Notes under the pieces: generated by a model | Told to the model about the DNA's origin: nothing | Databases searched by the model: none | What the model saw: only the letters and a program-made list of their open reading frames with translations | NCBI RefSeq assembly: GCF_013283785.1 | Contig: NZ_JABCPZ010000114.1 | Location: 1-33,257 of the forward strand | Direction: 5' to 3' | Length of the DNA: 33,257 bases | Source: Nonomuraea antri | Lineage (GTDB): Bacteria > Actinomycetota > Actinomycetes > Streptosporangiales > Streptosporangiaceae | Shown: one piece after another, positions 7,146 to 13,944 of the stretch | Numbering within the stretch: position 1 is the stretch's first letter | Layout of the letters: each line of letters starts with the position of its first letter | Position numbers and translations under genes: made by a program

Positions 7146-8003
7146 CTACGCCTCCTCGTGTCGGTAGAGCGGACTGGCCAGCTCTGCCTTCACGGGTTCC
7201 CCGGTATCGACGTCGTACTCGACACTAACCACGGTCGAGAACGGCTTGTCGGCCACCTGCCCCCACAGCGCGGCCACCTCGGTCTGCAGGAGCTGCACCA
7301 CGCCGAGCGTGCCTTGCGGGTGAATGCCGGTGAACACCAGCACGTTGCCATTGCCGTCCGGCCGGGGCAGCCGCCCGAAATAGGCGTAATCGACAGGGTG
7401 AGGGGGATCGTCATCGGAACCGGACCGGTACGACTCGCCCGTACGGCCGTCACGCAGCGTCCACACGTCCTGCTTGACCCACTCCAGGACGGGATCACGC
7501 TCGTACAGCTCACCCATCACCGGGGAGAGCTTCGGCCCGCAGATCACCACCAGGTTGGGCCGGTTCAGATTGATCTCACCGCCCAGGGGGACATGCTCCA
7601 GCTCCATCGACAGGTCGAACCCGCGCACCAGGTCCTCCAGACGCTTGGCCGCCGTCACGTCCTCCATGGCGACCACGGGCCGCGCCTGGTGAGCCTCGCG
7701 CTTGAGGGGAGTGGCCAGGGTGATCGTGCCCTTGCCGAAGAACGCGCCCTCAGGCGCCGGCCCGGTGTGGCGGATCTGGTGAATGCGCCCGCGGGTGAGC
7801 CCGGCTTCCTTGGCGATCTGGGCATACGACATGCCTTGCGCATGCAGGTCCTGGATCACCCGCCGTCGAAGGCGGGAAAGCTCGGTAACCTCCTGCTGTG
7901 CGGCGTTGAGGCGTTCGGTCGCGACTCGTAGGAGCTGGAACGGATCCTCTATCGCGGCGATCCGCTCGACGTCGTTCGGTGGCAATGGTCCCCCTAGGAT
8001 CAT
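7146..8003 (-). CDS. Sigma-like helix-turn-helix regulator of the AICE
   Basis: This 285-aa protein starts at ATG 8003 (MILGGPLPP); longer readings run through the operator region and are rejected. Residues about 35-75 carry a sigma-70 region 4-like helix-turn-helix (RRRVIQDLHAQGMSYAQIAKEAGLTRGRIHQI). The remainder looks like a ligand- or nucleotide-sensing domain, with NLVVICGPKLSPVMGELYE around 150 and VDYAYFGRLPR around 205. This HTH plus sensor arrangement recurs in actinomycete mobile elements next to regulatory genes. A CCCCTAGACAGT copy lies 17-28 bases upstream of the start and CCCCCTAG occurs within codons 3-5, so autoregulation through the shared motif is plausible. It is followed by the PP2C gene. 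Confidence 0.75.
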   Translation of the reverse strand: MILGGPLPPNDVERIAAIEDPFQLLRVATERLNAAQQEVTELSRLRRRVIQDLHAQGMSYAQIAKEAGLTRGRIHQIRHTGPAPEGAFFGKGTITLATPLKREAHQARPVVAMEDVTAAKRLEDLVRGFDLSMELEHVPLGGEINLNRPNLVVICGPKLSPVMGELYERDPVLEWVKQDVWTLRDGRTGESYRSGSDDDPPHPVDYAYFGRLPRPDGNGNVLVFTGIHPQGTLGVVQLLQTEVAALWGQVADKPFSTVVSVEYDVDTGEPVKAELASPLYRHEEA

Positions 8004-8012
8004 CGCCGACGA

Positions 8013-8031
8013 GTCTAGACCCCTAGACAGT
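8013..8031 (-). promoter_or_regulatory. CCCCTAGACA-type operator before the HTH gene
   Basis: CCCCTAGACAGT lies at 8020-8031, joined to the palindrome GTCTAGAC (8013-8020), 10-28 bases upstream of ATG 8003. It is the same 12-mer as in the transfer-operon promoter. Relative to transcription it points the opposite way to the copy nearest the -10 there, so it may act as a repressor site. Confidence 0.6.
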
Positions 8032-8131
8032 TTGTCGTCTATCCCCCTTGACGGTACGCATTCGAGCGGTTCGCCGGTTTTTGGATGCACTGCCCGAATC
8101 GCTGAACGTCGACGGGGAACGCCTCGCGGAC

Positions 8132-8413
8132 TCACCGCATTTGCCCGGCCAACAGCGCAGCCCACACGGCACGCGCCTCCTTGGGGCGCATCCGGTGGGT
8201 CTGCCGCTCAATGGTCACGTCCGCATGCCGCATCGTGCGATGGATGAAGGCTTGCCCGCCCGACTCGCACAGCTCATAGACGAGGCGCCGGCAGTCGCAG
8301 GTCCAATCGACCACCCGCCGCCGCTCGTCAGCACGTGGCGGAATCCACTGCAGTTCTTCACACTCGGGCTGCTGTGGAGGAACGTGAGGAGCCAGGCAGG
8401 ACTTCGTCCTCAT
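8132..8413 (-). CDS. Small protein paired with RsbW-like ATPase
   Basis: This 93-aa protein starts at ATG 8413, which overlaps the stop of the upstream ATPase gene (ATGA); a reading twelve codons longer is possible but would lie inside that gene. It contains WTCDCRRLVYELCESGGQAFIHRT, with a CxC pair and further Cys, and a C-terminal helix (PKEARAVWAALLAGQMR). I do not recognise a domain. Proteins of this look often sit beside ATPase-domain anti-sigma-like genes in actinomycetes, which suggests a regulatory partner, but this is inference. Confidence 0.7.
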   Translation of the reverse strand: MRTKSCLAPHVPPQQPECEELQWIPPRADERRRVVDWTCDCRRLVYELCESGGQAFIHRTMRHADVTIERQTHRMRPKEARAVWAALLAGQMR

Positions 8414-8811
8414 GACCGACTCCCGCACGCCGTCCCGAGAGTGGCCCACACAGTACGTCCATGGTGATCGCCCCAGATCCCCCAGTCCGTTGCCAGGGCG
8501 GAAACGATGAGGAGGCCGCGACCACCTTCCAGGCCGACGCGCGAGGCGCAGAGCCGCGGCTGATCCGCTCCGCCTTCATCGAGGACCCCGAGCCACAGGT
8601 GCCCACGGTCGGCATGAATCGTGACGAGGAAGCGGCCCCCGAACCGCCCGCTCGCCGAGTGCCGTACGGCGTTGGTGGCCAGCTCGCTGACGATCAGTTC
8701 GGCCGTCTGGACGACCGGCCAATCCCTCAGGAAGGCGGTGACGAATCGGCGAGCTTCGGTGATGGAGGCGGTGGAACCGAGGAAGTGACGGGAAATGCGC
8801 CACGGCGTCAT
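8410..8811 (-). CDS. RsbW-like ATP-binding (HATPase_c_2) regulator
   Basis: This 133-aa protein has the GHKL ATPase fold of anti-sigma factor/serine kinases. The N box is ELIVSELATNAVRHSASG (about 42-59), followed by WLGVLDEGG (D-x-G, G1 box region) and GRGLLIVSALATDWG (G2 box). Such proteins bind and inhibit sigma factors or phosphorylate STAS antagonists. No sigma factor or STAS antagonist is encoded inside the element, so the target is likely chromosomal or the HTH protein nearby. The ATG at 8811 lies 14 bases downstream of a CCCCTAGACA copy that follows a TATAGT -10-like hexamer. Confidence 0.85.
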   Translation of the reverse strand: MTPWRISRHFLGSTASITEARRFVTAFLRDWPVVQTAELIVSELATNAVRHSASGRFGGRFLVTIHADRGHLWLGVLDEGGADQPRLCASRVGLEGGRGLLIVSALATDWGIWGDHHGRTVWATLGTACGSRS

Positions 8812-8824
8812 GGCACGCTCCGGG

Positions 8825-8840
8825 TGTCTAGGGGACTATA
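8825..8840 (-). promoter_or_regulatory. TATAGT -10 with CCCCTAGACA operator before ATPase gene
   Basis: Read on the minus strand the sequence is TATAGTCCCCTAGACA: a good -10 hexamer directly followed by the element's shared motif (TGTCTAGGGG on the plus strand, 8825-8834). It ends 14 bases before ATG 8811. The same layout (CATAG then CCCCCTAGACA) is seen in the transfer-operon promoter. Confidence 0.65.
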
Positions 8841-8908
8841 CGGCCATGCCATCAGCCTATGAGCGATGCGTTACGAGCCTCAAGGTATTCGACGCATAAA
8901 TACGTCAC

Positions 8909-9748
8909 TCATGCCAGTCGAGCCGTCAGCTCCTGCATGTCCCGGCCGATCTGCCCCAGCAGATCCCGTAACGCGTCGCCGTACACCGCCGCCGCCGCGA
9001 ATGCCTCGAAGGTCTCCCCATGCGCTCCGATCTCTTCAGACCGAGTCATCGTGAGATCGCCGGTCAGACTCTCGACCACGCTCACGGCCCCGTCATAGAT
9101 CGTGAACCCATGCAACGGAAACCCCGGAGCCTCCACCGCCCACGGCACCACCCCAAGCCCGACGTGCGGCAACGTGGACACCTGAGCCAGCCGATCAAGC
9201 TGAGCCATCATCAACGCCGGCGACCCCGGCCACGTACGAACAGCCCCCTCGGTCAACACGAACGAGAACTCCCGGCCGGAGTCGAACAACACGGCCTGCG
9301 CCTCCACGCGGACAGCCGCCGCCTTGGCCGCATCGTCCTCATCCACATCCCGCCCGATCCCGAGCGCCAACCGCGCATACTCGCCCGTCTGCAACAGTGC
9401 CGGAATCATGGCCGACTGAAACGACACCACCCGCCGAGCCGCCCGAACCCGAGCCGCATCGGCCGCCTCCCGCCCAGCCAGCCCACCACGAAGCCGAGAC
9501 ACCTCATCGCGGAGCCGAGCGAGCAAAGCTTCCAGTTCGGCACGGCCGGCCGCATCCAGCGCCAGAGCCTCAACCAACCGCTCAACCGTCTCAGGAGTGG
9601 GGAGAAGCTGCCCAGTCTCAATACGGGAGATCGTCGGCTGAGCCACCTGAGCACGCAGCGCCAGGTCTTTCCCAGTCAGCCCCGCTTCCCTGCGCAGCCG
9701 CCGCAGCAACTCACCCAGAGCCCTGAGCCGATCTCGTCGATCCTCCAC
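8909..9748 (-). CDS. XRE-family regulator with DUF5753 domain
   Basis: This 279-aa protein has an N-terminal XRE helix-turn-helix (about 8-65; LGELLRRLRREAGLTGKDLA, then AQPTISRIETGQLLPTPETV) followed by a DUF5753-type domain (about 105-275; IPALLQTGEYARLAL, then HVGLGVVPWAVEAPGFPLHGF). Such proteins are abundant in actinomycetes, usually beside a DUF397 gene and an RsbW-like ATPase; here the ATPase is present but no DUF397 gene is seen. The start is GTG 9748, preceded by TAGAAC seven bases upstream, which suggests a leaderless transcript. It is probably the element's phage-repressor-like or developmental regulator. Confidence 0.88.
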   Translation of the reverse strand: MEDRRDRLRALGELLRRLRREAGLTGKDLALRAQVAQPTISRIETGQLLPTPETVERLVEALALDAAGRAELEALLARLRDEVSRLRGGLAGREAADAARVRAARRVVSFQSAMIPALLQTGEYARLALGIGRDVDEDDAAKAAAVRVEAQAVLFDSGREFSFVLTEGAVRTWPGSPALMMAQLDRLAQVSTLPHVGLGVVPWAVEAPGFPLHGFTIYDGAVSVVESLTGDLTMTRSEEIGAHGETFEAFAAAAVYGDALRDLLGQIGRDMQELTARLA

Positions 9749-10294
9749 ACCGAGCGTTCTACCACCCCGCGCGCCGATTGCCTTGCCGAATTGTTCCTAT
9801 AGGGATCAAGCGGCGGCGCGGCGCGCCGCCGAACCCCCGGCCCTCCGCCCGCCCGCCGTCCGGGCGTGCGGCCCGGGGGCCGGTCCCGGACGGCGGCGGG
9901 ACACCGGGCCGGCCACCGCACGCCGACCCCGCCGTACGAACCGAACGCACCGGCCGGGGTTGCCACGCCGCCGCACAGATGTAGCCCTTACGATCGCCAC
10001 TGATGGCTGGACGTCGTACGTGGCCGGGGGCGATCGACGATCCGTGCTTCGTTCCTCAGCACGGCTCAACGGAGCAGTGTGGTTACGGCCCACCTCCAAC
10101 CGAGCCCCACAGAAGTCGGTCGTGATCGAACTGCTCCCGCAGTCGGGATGGGCACTGATCGCTGACGCCCGCGATCTAACTAACCATGGATGTTCACAGG
10201 GGCACGGCTCTCTAGGGCGTCACTTCGGCTGAGAGTCGCTTGACGCCTCACAACAAGCAGTGGGTTGGGCAGTTGACTATGGCAGAATCCGACC
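9749..10294. other. Gene-free, very GC-rich segment
   Basis: Nothing here reads as a convincing gene; the open frames are low-complexity Pro/Arg/Gly products of extreme GC content. It separates the XRE regulator from the cargo genes, contains a nested dyad (9853-9896), and is one of only a few non-coding spaces in the element, so it could hold an origin, a transfer locus (clt) or a terminator. None of these can be shown from the sequence alone. Confidence 0.5.
9853..9896. repeat. Nested GC-rich dyad, possible origin or transfer locus
   Basis: CCGCCGTCCGGG (9853-9864) is the exact reverse complement of CCCGGACGGCGG (9885-9896). The 20-base loop contains a second dyad, GGCCCGGGGGCC (9870-9881). 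An extended hairpin or cruciform could form in an otherwise non-coding space. There is no T-tract on either side. Confidence 0.6.
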
Positions 10295-11170
10295 GTGGCC
10301 AACCGAACGCAACGGAAGACTCCTCAGACCCCCGCCGGGCCTCCACTGCTCATGGTCCCCGCCGACCAACTTCGCGAAGAGATCAGCGAGCGTCTCACTT
10401 GTGGTCAGGAACTTATTGATGGGGCCACCGGCGATGAGGACGCGCTCAAGGAGCGTCGGCAGGAGTACTACACCTGGACGGAGTACAACAAAGCGTTGCT
10501 ACGTCGGTCTTTCGATATAACTGATCCGGCCGACGAATATGCTCGCGAGCCTGGTTTCGCCGTCTTCGGTGGTGCGCCGGATCCTTTGCCTGTTCGGTGG
10601 AAGCACCTGCATGACGATATAGAGGGAAAACTGCGTCGGCTGCGGTCGTTGCAGGAGCGTTTGCCGCTCTTCCGTTATCACCCAGAAACGGCCCAGGCGG
10701 TCCCCGCTGCGAAGACACCCTCCGGCACTGAAGTTTTCATCGTGCATGGCCACGATGGCGAAGCTAAGATCGCTGTCGCGAGATTCCTCTCAAGGCTGCT
10801 GGCGCGCGAACCCATCATCCTGCACGAGCACGCGGACCGCGGCCGAACCATCATCGAGAAATTCGAGGATCATGCAGGGCAAGTTGGTAGTGCAGTCGTT
10901 CTTCTTACAGGCGATGATGAAGGCGGCGCAGTTGGAGGGCCTCAGCAACGACGCGCTCGCCAGAACGTAGTATTCGAACTTGGCTTCTTCCTTGCGAAAC
11001 TCGGCCGTGAGCGTGTAGTAATCCTCTATGAAGAGGGAGTTGAGTTGCCAAGCGATATTCAGGGCGTTCTCTATGTCGCACTCGACAGCCAAGGGGTCTG
11101 GCGTAACAAACTGGCCGGCGAACTACGAGCAGCAGGTCTGGAGGTCGATCTAACCGCACTGATTCGCTAA
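10295..11170 (+). CDS. TIR-like nucleotide-binding protein (PF10137-type)
   Basis: This 291-aa protein has an N-terminal helical region (about 24-125, with EYYTWTEYNKALLRRSF) and a C-terminal TIR-like domain (about 146-265). The domain starts VFIVHGHDGEAK, continues IILHEHADRGRTIIEKFEDHA and VVLLTGDDEGG, and reaches NVVFELGFFLAKLGRERVVIL; E228 is the likely catalytic Glu of an NAD-hydrolysing TIR. In characterised bacterial systems such TIR-like domains act as effectors or signal producers in anti-phage defence. GTG 10295 is preceded by CAGAAT six bases upstream, suggesting a leaderless transcript; ATG 10352 is an alternative. It converges with the SLATT gene. Confidence 0.82.
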   Translation: MANRTQRKTPQTPAGPPLLMVPADQLREEISERLTCGQELIDGATGDEDALKERRQEYYTWTEYNKALLRRSFDITDPADEYAREPGFAVFGGAPDPLPVRWKHLHDDIEGKLRRLRSLQERLPLFRYHPETAQAVPAAKTPSGTEVFIVHGHDGEAKIAVARFLSRLLAREPIILHEHADRGRTIIEKFEDHAGQVGSAVVLLTGDDEGGAVGGPQQRRARQNVVFELGFFLAKLGRERVVILYEEGVELPSDIQGVLYVALDSQGVWRNKLAGELRAAGLEVDLTALIR

Positions 11171-11272
11171 ATGATCTCGCTTTGTGTGACCTAGCCGCGC
11201 TACCAAGCATGCTGTCAGATGATGGCCATGTCTGCTCGCTTAGGCTTGCGCCTGATAAGTGGCTCTCGGCTT

Positions 11273-11725
11273 CTATTCGTTTCGATCCTTTGATTCCGGC
11301 TGCTTAGCGGCAATTTTTGTCCAAACCTCCATCTCTTGTCGTTCGATTCGGGTAACAGCGGCGGCGAGTGTTTGGTCTTTCGTAGAAAGATCAGCATATG
11401 GTTCGGCGCCTGTGAGATATAGGCGACGTTCCGCCTCCACTGCCTCACGTGCAGCACTAAACCGTAGGTAGTCGTCCTGCCAGTGGAAGATGGACTTCAG
11501 TCCTGTCAATACCACCAGTATGGCACCCAATATAGCCGGAGCCTTCGCGTCGTTAGGGTTCATGACGGCGGAGACTGGAATGGCTGCGGAGATGAGCAGT
11601 TGCAGGATTTCGGATAACCGGTAGTGGCGCCTGGCCTTGATGGCTGCGCCTCGATACCACGTATAGGAGTCGTCCGCGACTCGCAAGGCGTATCCGGCGG
11701 GCTCATCGGACGAAATGCTAGCCAT
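11273..11725 (-). CDS. SLATT/DUF4231 two-TM membrane protein
   Basis: This 150-aa protein has the layout of SLATT-domain proteins (SMODS- and SLOG-associating two-TM effectors). A Tyr/Arg-rich N-terminus (YTWYRGAAIKARRHYRLSEI) leads into TM1 (about 40-55), a short loop (MNPNDAK), TM2 (about 62-80), then HWQDDYLRFSAAREAVEAERRLYLTGAEPY and a charged helix. SLATT proteins are predicted pore-forming effectors in nucleotide-dependent defence systems. The ATG at 11725 has GGAG upstream. It is transcribed leftward, convergent with the TIR-like gene and divergent from the TIR fusion gene. The surrounding DNA looks richer in AT than the element backbone, suggesting separate acquisition of the cargo. 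Confidence 0.82.
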   Translation of the reverse strand: MASISSDEPAGYALRVADDSYTWYRGAAIKARRHYRLSEILQLLISAAIPVSAVMNPNDAKAPAILGAILVVLTGLKSIFHWQDDYLRFSAAREAVEAERRLYLTGAEPYADLSTKDQTLAAAVTRIERQEMEVWTKIAAKQPESKDRNE

Positions 11726-12014
11726 TATTCGCTCCTATCTCTTGTGTTGTAGGTCTTCTCATCATGCAACATTCTTGCAGAGATCGCTAGTGATGAAAAC
11801 GCGGGTGCCTCTGGGTGATATGCGTGGAGCCGACAGTGGTCACGCTCCCTATAGGCAATCCATGCGGCCACAGGCGCCAAGCTTTATGAATTCGGATAGC
11901 GTCCCGTGTAGGTGGTTGCGGTGTACGGGGCCCAGAAGGCCAGATGGCGTGTAGGTGAGGCTCTCTTCGCCATCGGCAGCTCGCCACGGGGGATCTTCTA
12001 CTACACTGCTGTAA
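11726..12014. promoter_or_regulatory. Divergent promoter region between SLATT and TIR genes
   Basis: These 289 bp separate the starts of the leftward SLATT and rightward TIR genes and contain no convincing coding sequence. On the right side TACACT (12002-12007) sits seven bases before GTG 12015, fitting a leaderless -10. On the left side, minus-strand TACAAC (about 11744-11749) lies before the SLATT ribosome-binding site. No clear -35 or operator dyad was found. Confidence 0.5.
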
Positions 12015-13493
12015 GTGAGCGATCTGTCCCCGGAAACGCTGCCCGGTCACGCGTTCATCTCCTATGTCCGGGAAGACAAAGACCGTGTCGACCGCCTCCA
12101 GGACATCCTGGAATCAGCAGGGATCAGGGTTTGGCGGGACATCGATGACCTCTGGCCAGGCCAGGACTGGAAGATCGAGATCCGCAATGCCATCACGTCC
12201 GGCAGTCTGGCCTTCATCGCGTGCTTCTCGGAGCATACGCAGGCCCGGCAGACGTCTTATCAGAATGAAGAGCTTCTCCTAGCCGTCGACCAAGTACGCC
12301 TCCGTCCACCTGGCGCAGCCTGGCTCATACCAGTACGGTTCGCTGACTGCGCTCCTCCGGAATTTGATTTGGGTGCCGGTCGAACCCTTGGTTCATTGCA
12401 ACGTGTAGACCTATTTGGCAGCTCCTGGGAGCGAGGCACCGCCCGGCTTGTCGCCGCTGTGCTAAAGATTCTCGGAACACCTATAAGCGCCCATACAGTT
12501 CTCCCTGCAGGGGCGGTAAGCGCGGTGGCGCGCTTAAAGGAAACACTGCTCGACAACGGCCGACAAATTGAGACGGAGCAACTGATCGCGGATGCGAGCA
12601 ATTCCGTACGAAAGCAGTTGCAGGATGAAGCAATATTTCCAGTGGAGTCGCCTCGGCTGACTAATGATGTCAATGGAATTAAGTATCTAGTTGACCAGGC
12701 TCAAGCCTATGCTGCTGCTGTAGAGCCTGTTGTGCAACTGCTGGTCCCTGGTTGCACTTGGGGACGGGCGGAGCATGAAGTTATCTGGACGCGGACACTT
12801 CGTGAGGTTGCGAACGCTGACAAGCGTACATCAGGCAAGACGGCCCTGATCAATTTGTCGCGCCTACCGGCTCTAATTCTTATGTATGCGGCCGGAATCG
12901 CTGCCTTGCATCGGGAGAATTTCGGGTCGTTTCGAGCTGTTACGTCGGATCCCGTCTGCCGAGCCATAGATGGCGTAAGGCCGCTGGTCGATTGGGTGCA
13001 CCCGTGGCTCGTCTTCGAGAATAACGAAACGACGGCAAATGTTCTTGCCATGCAGGTTGGCGGGAAGGTGATGCCTGATTCGGATATCGAGAAGCTCCTC
13101 AAAGGTCGGATCCCTAAGAGGCATACACCGGTTTCGGACTACCTTCATGACTGTTTGAGGGATCACTTTTCCGATCTCATGGTGGATGATGCTGAATATA
13201 CAGATACGTTCGATCAATTCGAGATATTGATTGGCCTCGTGGCCGCTGATGCGTACATCCAAGGCAAGGCCGCGGGCCAGCGTCTACATGGTCCTTACCT
13301 CGGAGCGTTCACCTGGAGGGACCGCTATTCGAACCCTTCAATGGAGCAGAAGCTTCGCACGCTCATCGAGACACAGGGGCAAGATTGGCCGCCGCTACAG
13401 TTCGGCCTGTTTGGTGGATCGAGTAAGCGTGCGAGTGAGGCAGCTGAGCTGCTCGTATCTTCGGCAGAGCCCGTAAGACAACGACGATGGTGA
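12015..13493 (+). CDS. TIR-domain protein with large unrecognised C-terminal domain
   Basis: This 492-aa protein starts at GTG 12015 with TACACT seven bases upstream. Residues about 11-155 are a classical TIR domain: HAFISYVRED (box 1), IRVWRDIDDLWPGQDW, FIACFSEH, and TSYQNEELLLA, where E86 fits the catalytic Glu of TIR NADases; LIPVRFADC and the LQRVDLFG strand close the domain. Residues about 165-492 match no family I know: a helical linker, a possible hydrophobic stretch (LPALILMYAAGIAAL), WVHPWLVFENNET, and a C-terminal LQFGLFGGSSKRASEAAELL. There is no signal peptide. By analogy the C-terminal part would sense infection and the TIR would deplete or convert NAD. It is the last gene before attR. 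Confidence 0.85.
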   Translation: MSDLSPETLPGHAFISYVREDKDRVDRLQDILESAGIRVWRDIDDLWPGQDWKIEIRNAITSGSLAFIACFSEHTQARQTSYQNEELLLAVDQVRLRPPGAAWLIPVRFADCAPPEFDLGAGRTLGSLQRVDLFGSSWERGTARLVAAVLKILGTPISAHTVLPAGAVSAVARLKETLLDNGRQIETEQLIADASNSVRKQLQDEAIFPVESPRLTNDVNGIKYLVDQAQAYAAAVEPVVQLLVPGCTWGRAEHEVIWTRTLREVANADKRTSGKTALINLSRLPALILMYAAGIAALHRENFGSFRAVTSDPVCRAIDGVRPLVDWVHPWLVFENNETTANVLAMQVGGKVMPDSDIEKLLKGRIPKRHTPVSDYLHDCLRDHFSDLMVDDAEYTDTFDQFEILIGLVAADAYIQGKAAGQRLHGPYLGAFTWRDRYSNPSMEQKLRTLIETQGQDWPPLQFGLFGGSSKRASEAAELLVSSAEPVRQRRW

Positions 13494-13526
13494 TGCAGTG
13501 ATCAAGGATTAGCCATGCTCGTGCAC

Positions 13527-13550
13527 GGGTTGCAGTTCGGGTTGCAGTTC
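13527..13550 (+). repeat. Right tandem 12-bp repeats, putative integrase arm sites
   Basis: Two perfect, adjacent copies of GGGTTGCAGTTC lie at 13527-13538 and 13539-13550. They match the pair at 378-401 in sequence, orientation and spacing, and lie 82 bp from the attR core (the left pair is 46 bp from its core). Confidence 0.65.
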
Positions 13551-13631
13551 ACCGCCGTACCAGCGCGTTCTATATGGACCACTAAACCGTGCTGGCCTAG
13601 GTAGGACGAACCTGAACGGCCAAGCCCCGAG

Positions 13632-13701
13632 CTGCTAATGCGGTTTGGTGGCAACACCAGCCGGGGTTCAAATCCCCGATCCTCCGCAGATCAGAGGCCC
13701 T
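13632..13701 (+). other. attR: displaced 3' part of tRNA-Ser
   Basis: This copy of the 70-bp att repeat begins in the anticodon arm and lacks the tRNA 5' half, so it is not a functional tRNA. It is the original chromosomal 3' end, pushed away by the element, and is followed by the original tRNA terminator. Confidence 0.92.
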
Positions 13702-13735
13702 TCATCCGCAAGCCGGATGAAGGGCCTCGTTTGTT
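13694..13735 (+). terminator. Original tRNA-Ser terminator, now beside attR
   Basis: A perfect 15-bp stem (GAGGCCCTTCATCCG at 13694-13708 and its complement at 13714-13728) with a five-base loop is followed by GTTTGTTT. It is distinct in sequence from the stem after the intact tRNA, as expected if each end kept its own downstream DNA. Confidence 0.8.
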
Positions 13736-13944
13736 TCAGGCCGATGTGAGCCCATTGTGAGCACTCTGAGCGTGGATCATGACGCGGAGAAGTTTGTTTC
13801 GCGGGTGCGGCCACATGCGTCCGCTCATTACGTGTCCAAATTGCTAGGCGTGTCTCACGAGGGGCGCCATGCCCTGGGGGCGAGGCGCTTCGCCGTCCGA
13901 TGGTCGGCAGCATCTCGAATCGATGACCATGAACGCCTACTACC

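Larger units (their letters stand above)
263..13701. mobile_element. AICE integrated at tRNA-Ser(GCU)
   Basis: The element is bounded by 70-bp direct repeats (263-332, 13632-13701; one mismatch, T291 versus G13660) that duplicate the 3' portion of tRNA-Ser. Next to the intact tRNA lies a tyrosine recombinase, preceded by an excisionase, a RepSA-type initiator and an FtsK/TraSA-type translocase. This is the diagnostic gene set of pSAM2-like actinomycete integrative and conjugative elements, which replicate as plasmids and transfer double-stranded DNA using a single Tra ATPase. The repeat offset predicts an excised circle of about 13,369 bp. The backbone covers about 0.4-6.2 kb, regulators 6.3-9.7 kb, and TIR/SLATT cargo 10.3-13.5 kb. 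No backbone gene is visibly broken, so the element could be mobile. Confidence 0.93.

Noticed and set aside
9783..10232. 149-codon plus-strand open frame in the GC-rich gap
   Set aside because: Low-complexity Arg/Pro/Ala product across a dyad; no ribosome-binding site or domain.
10295..13493. Canonical Thoeris or CBASS operon
   Set aside because: No ThsA-like SIR2/SLOG protein and no CD-NTase are encoded; the genes are also not in one orientation.
13632..13701. Second tRNA-Ser gene
   Set aside because: Only the anticodon-loop-to-3' part is present and the 5' acceptor strand is missing; it is the att duplicate.
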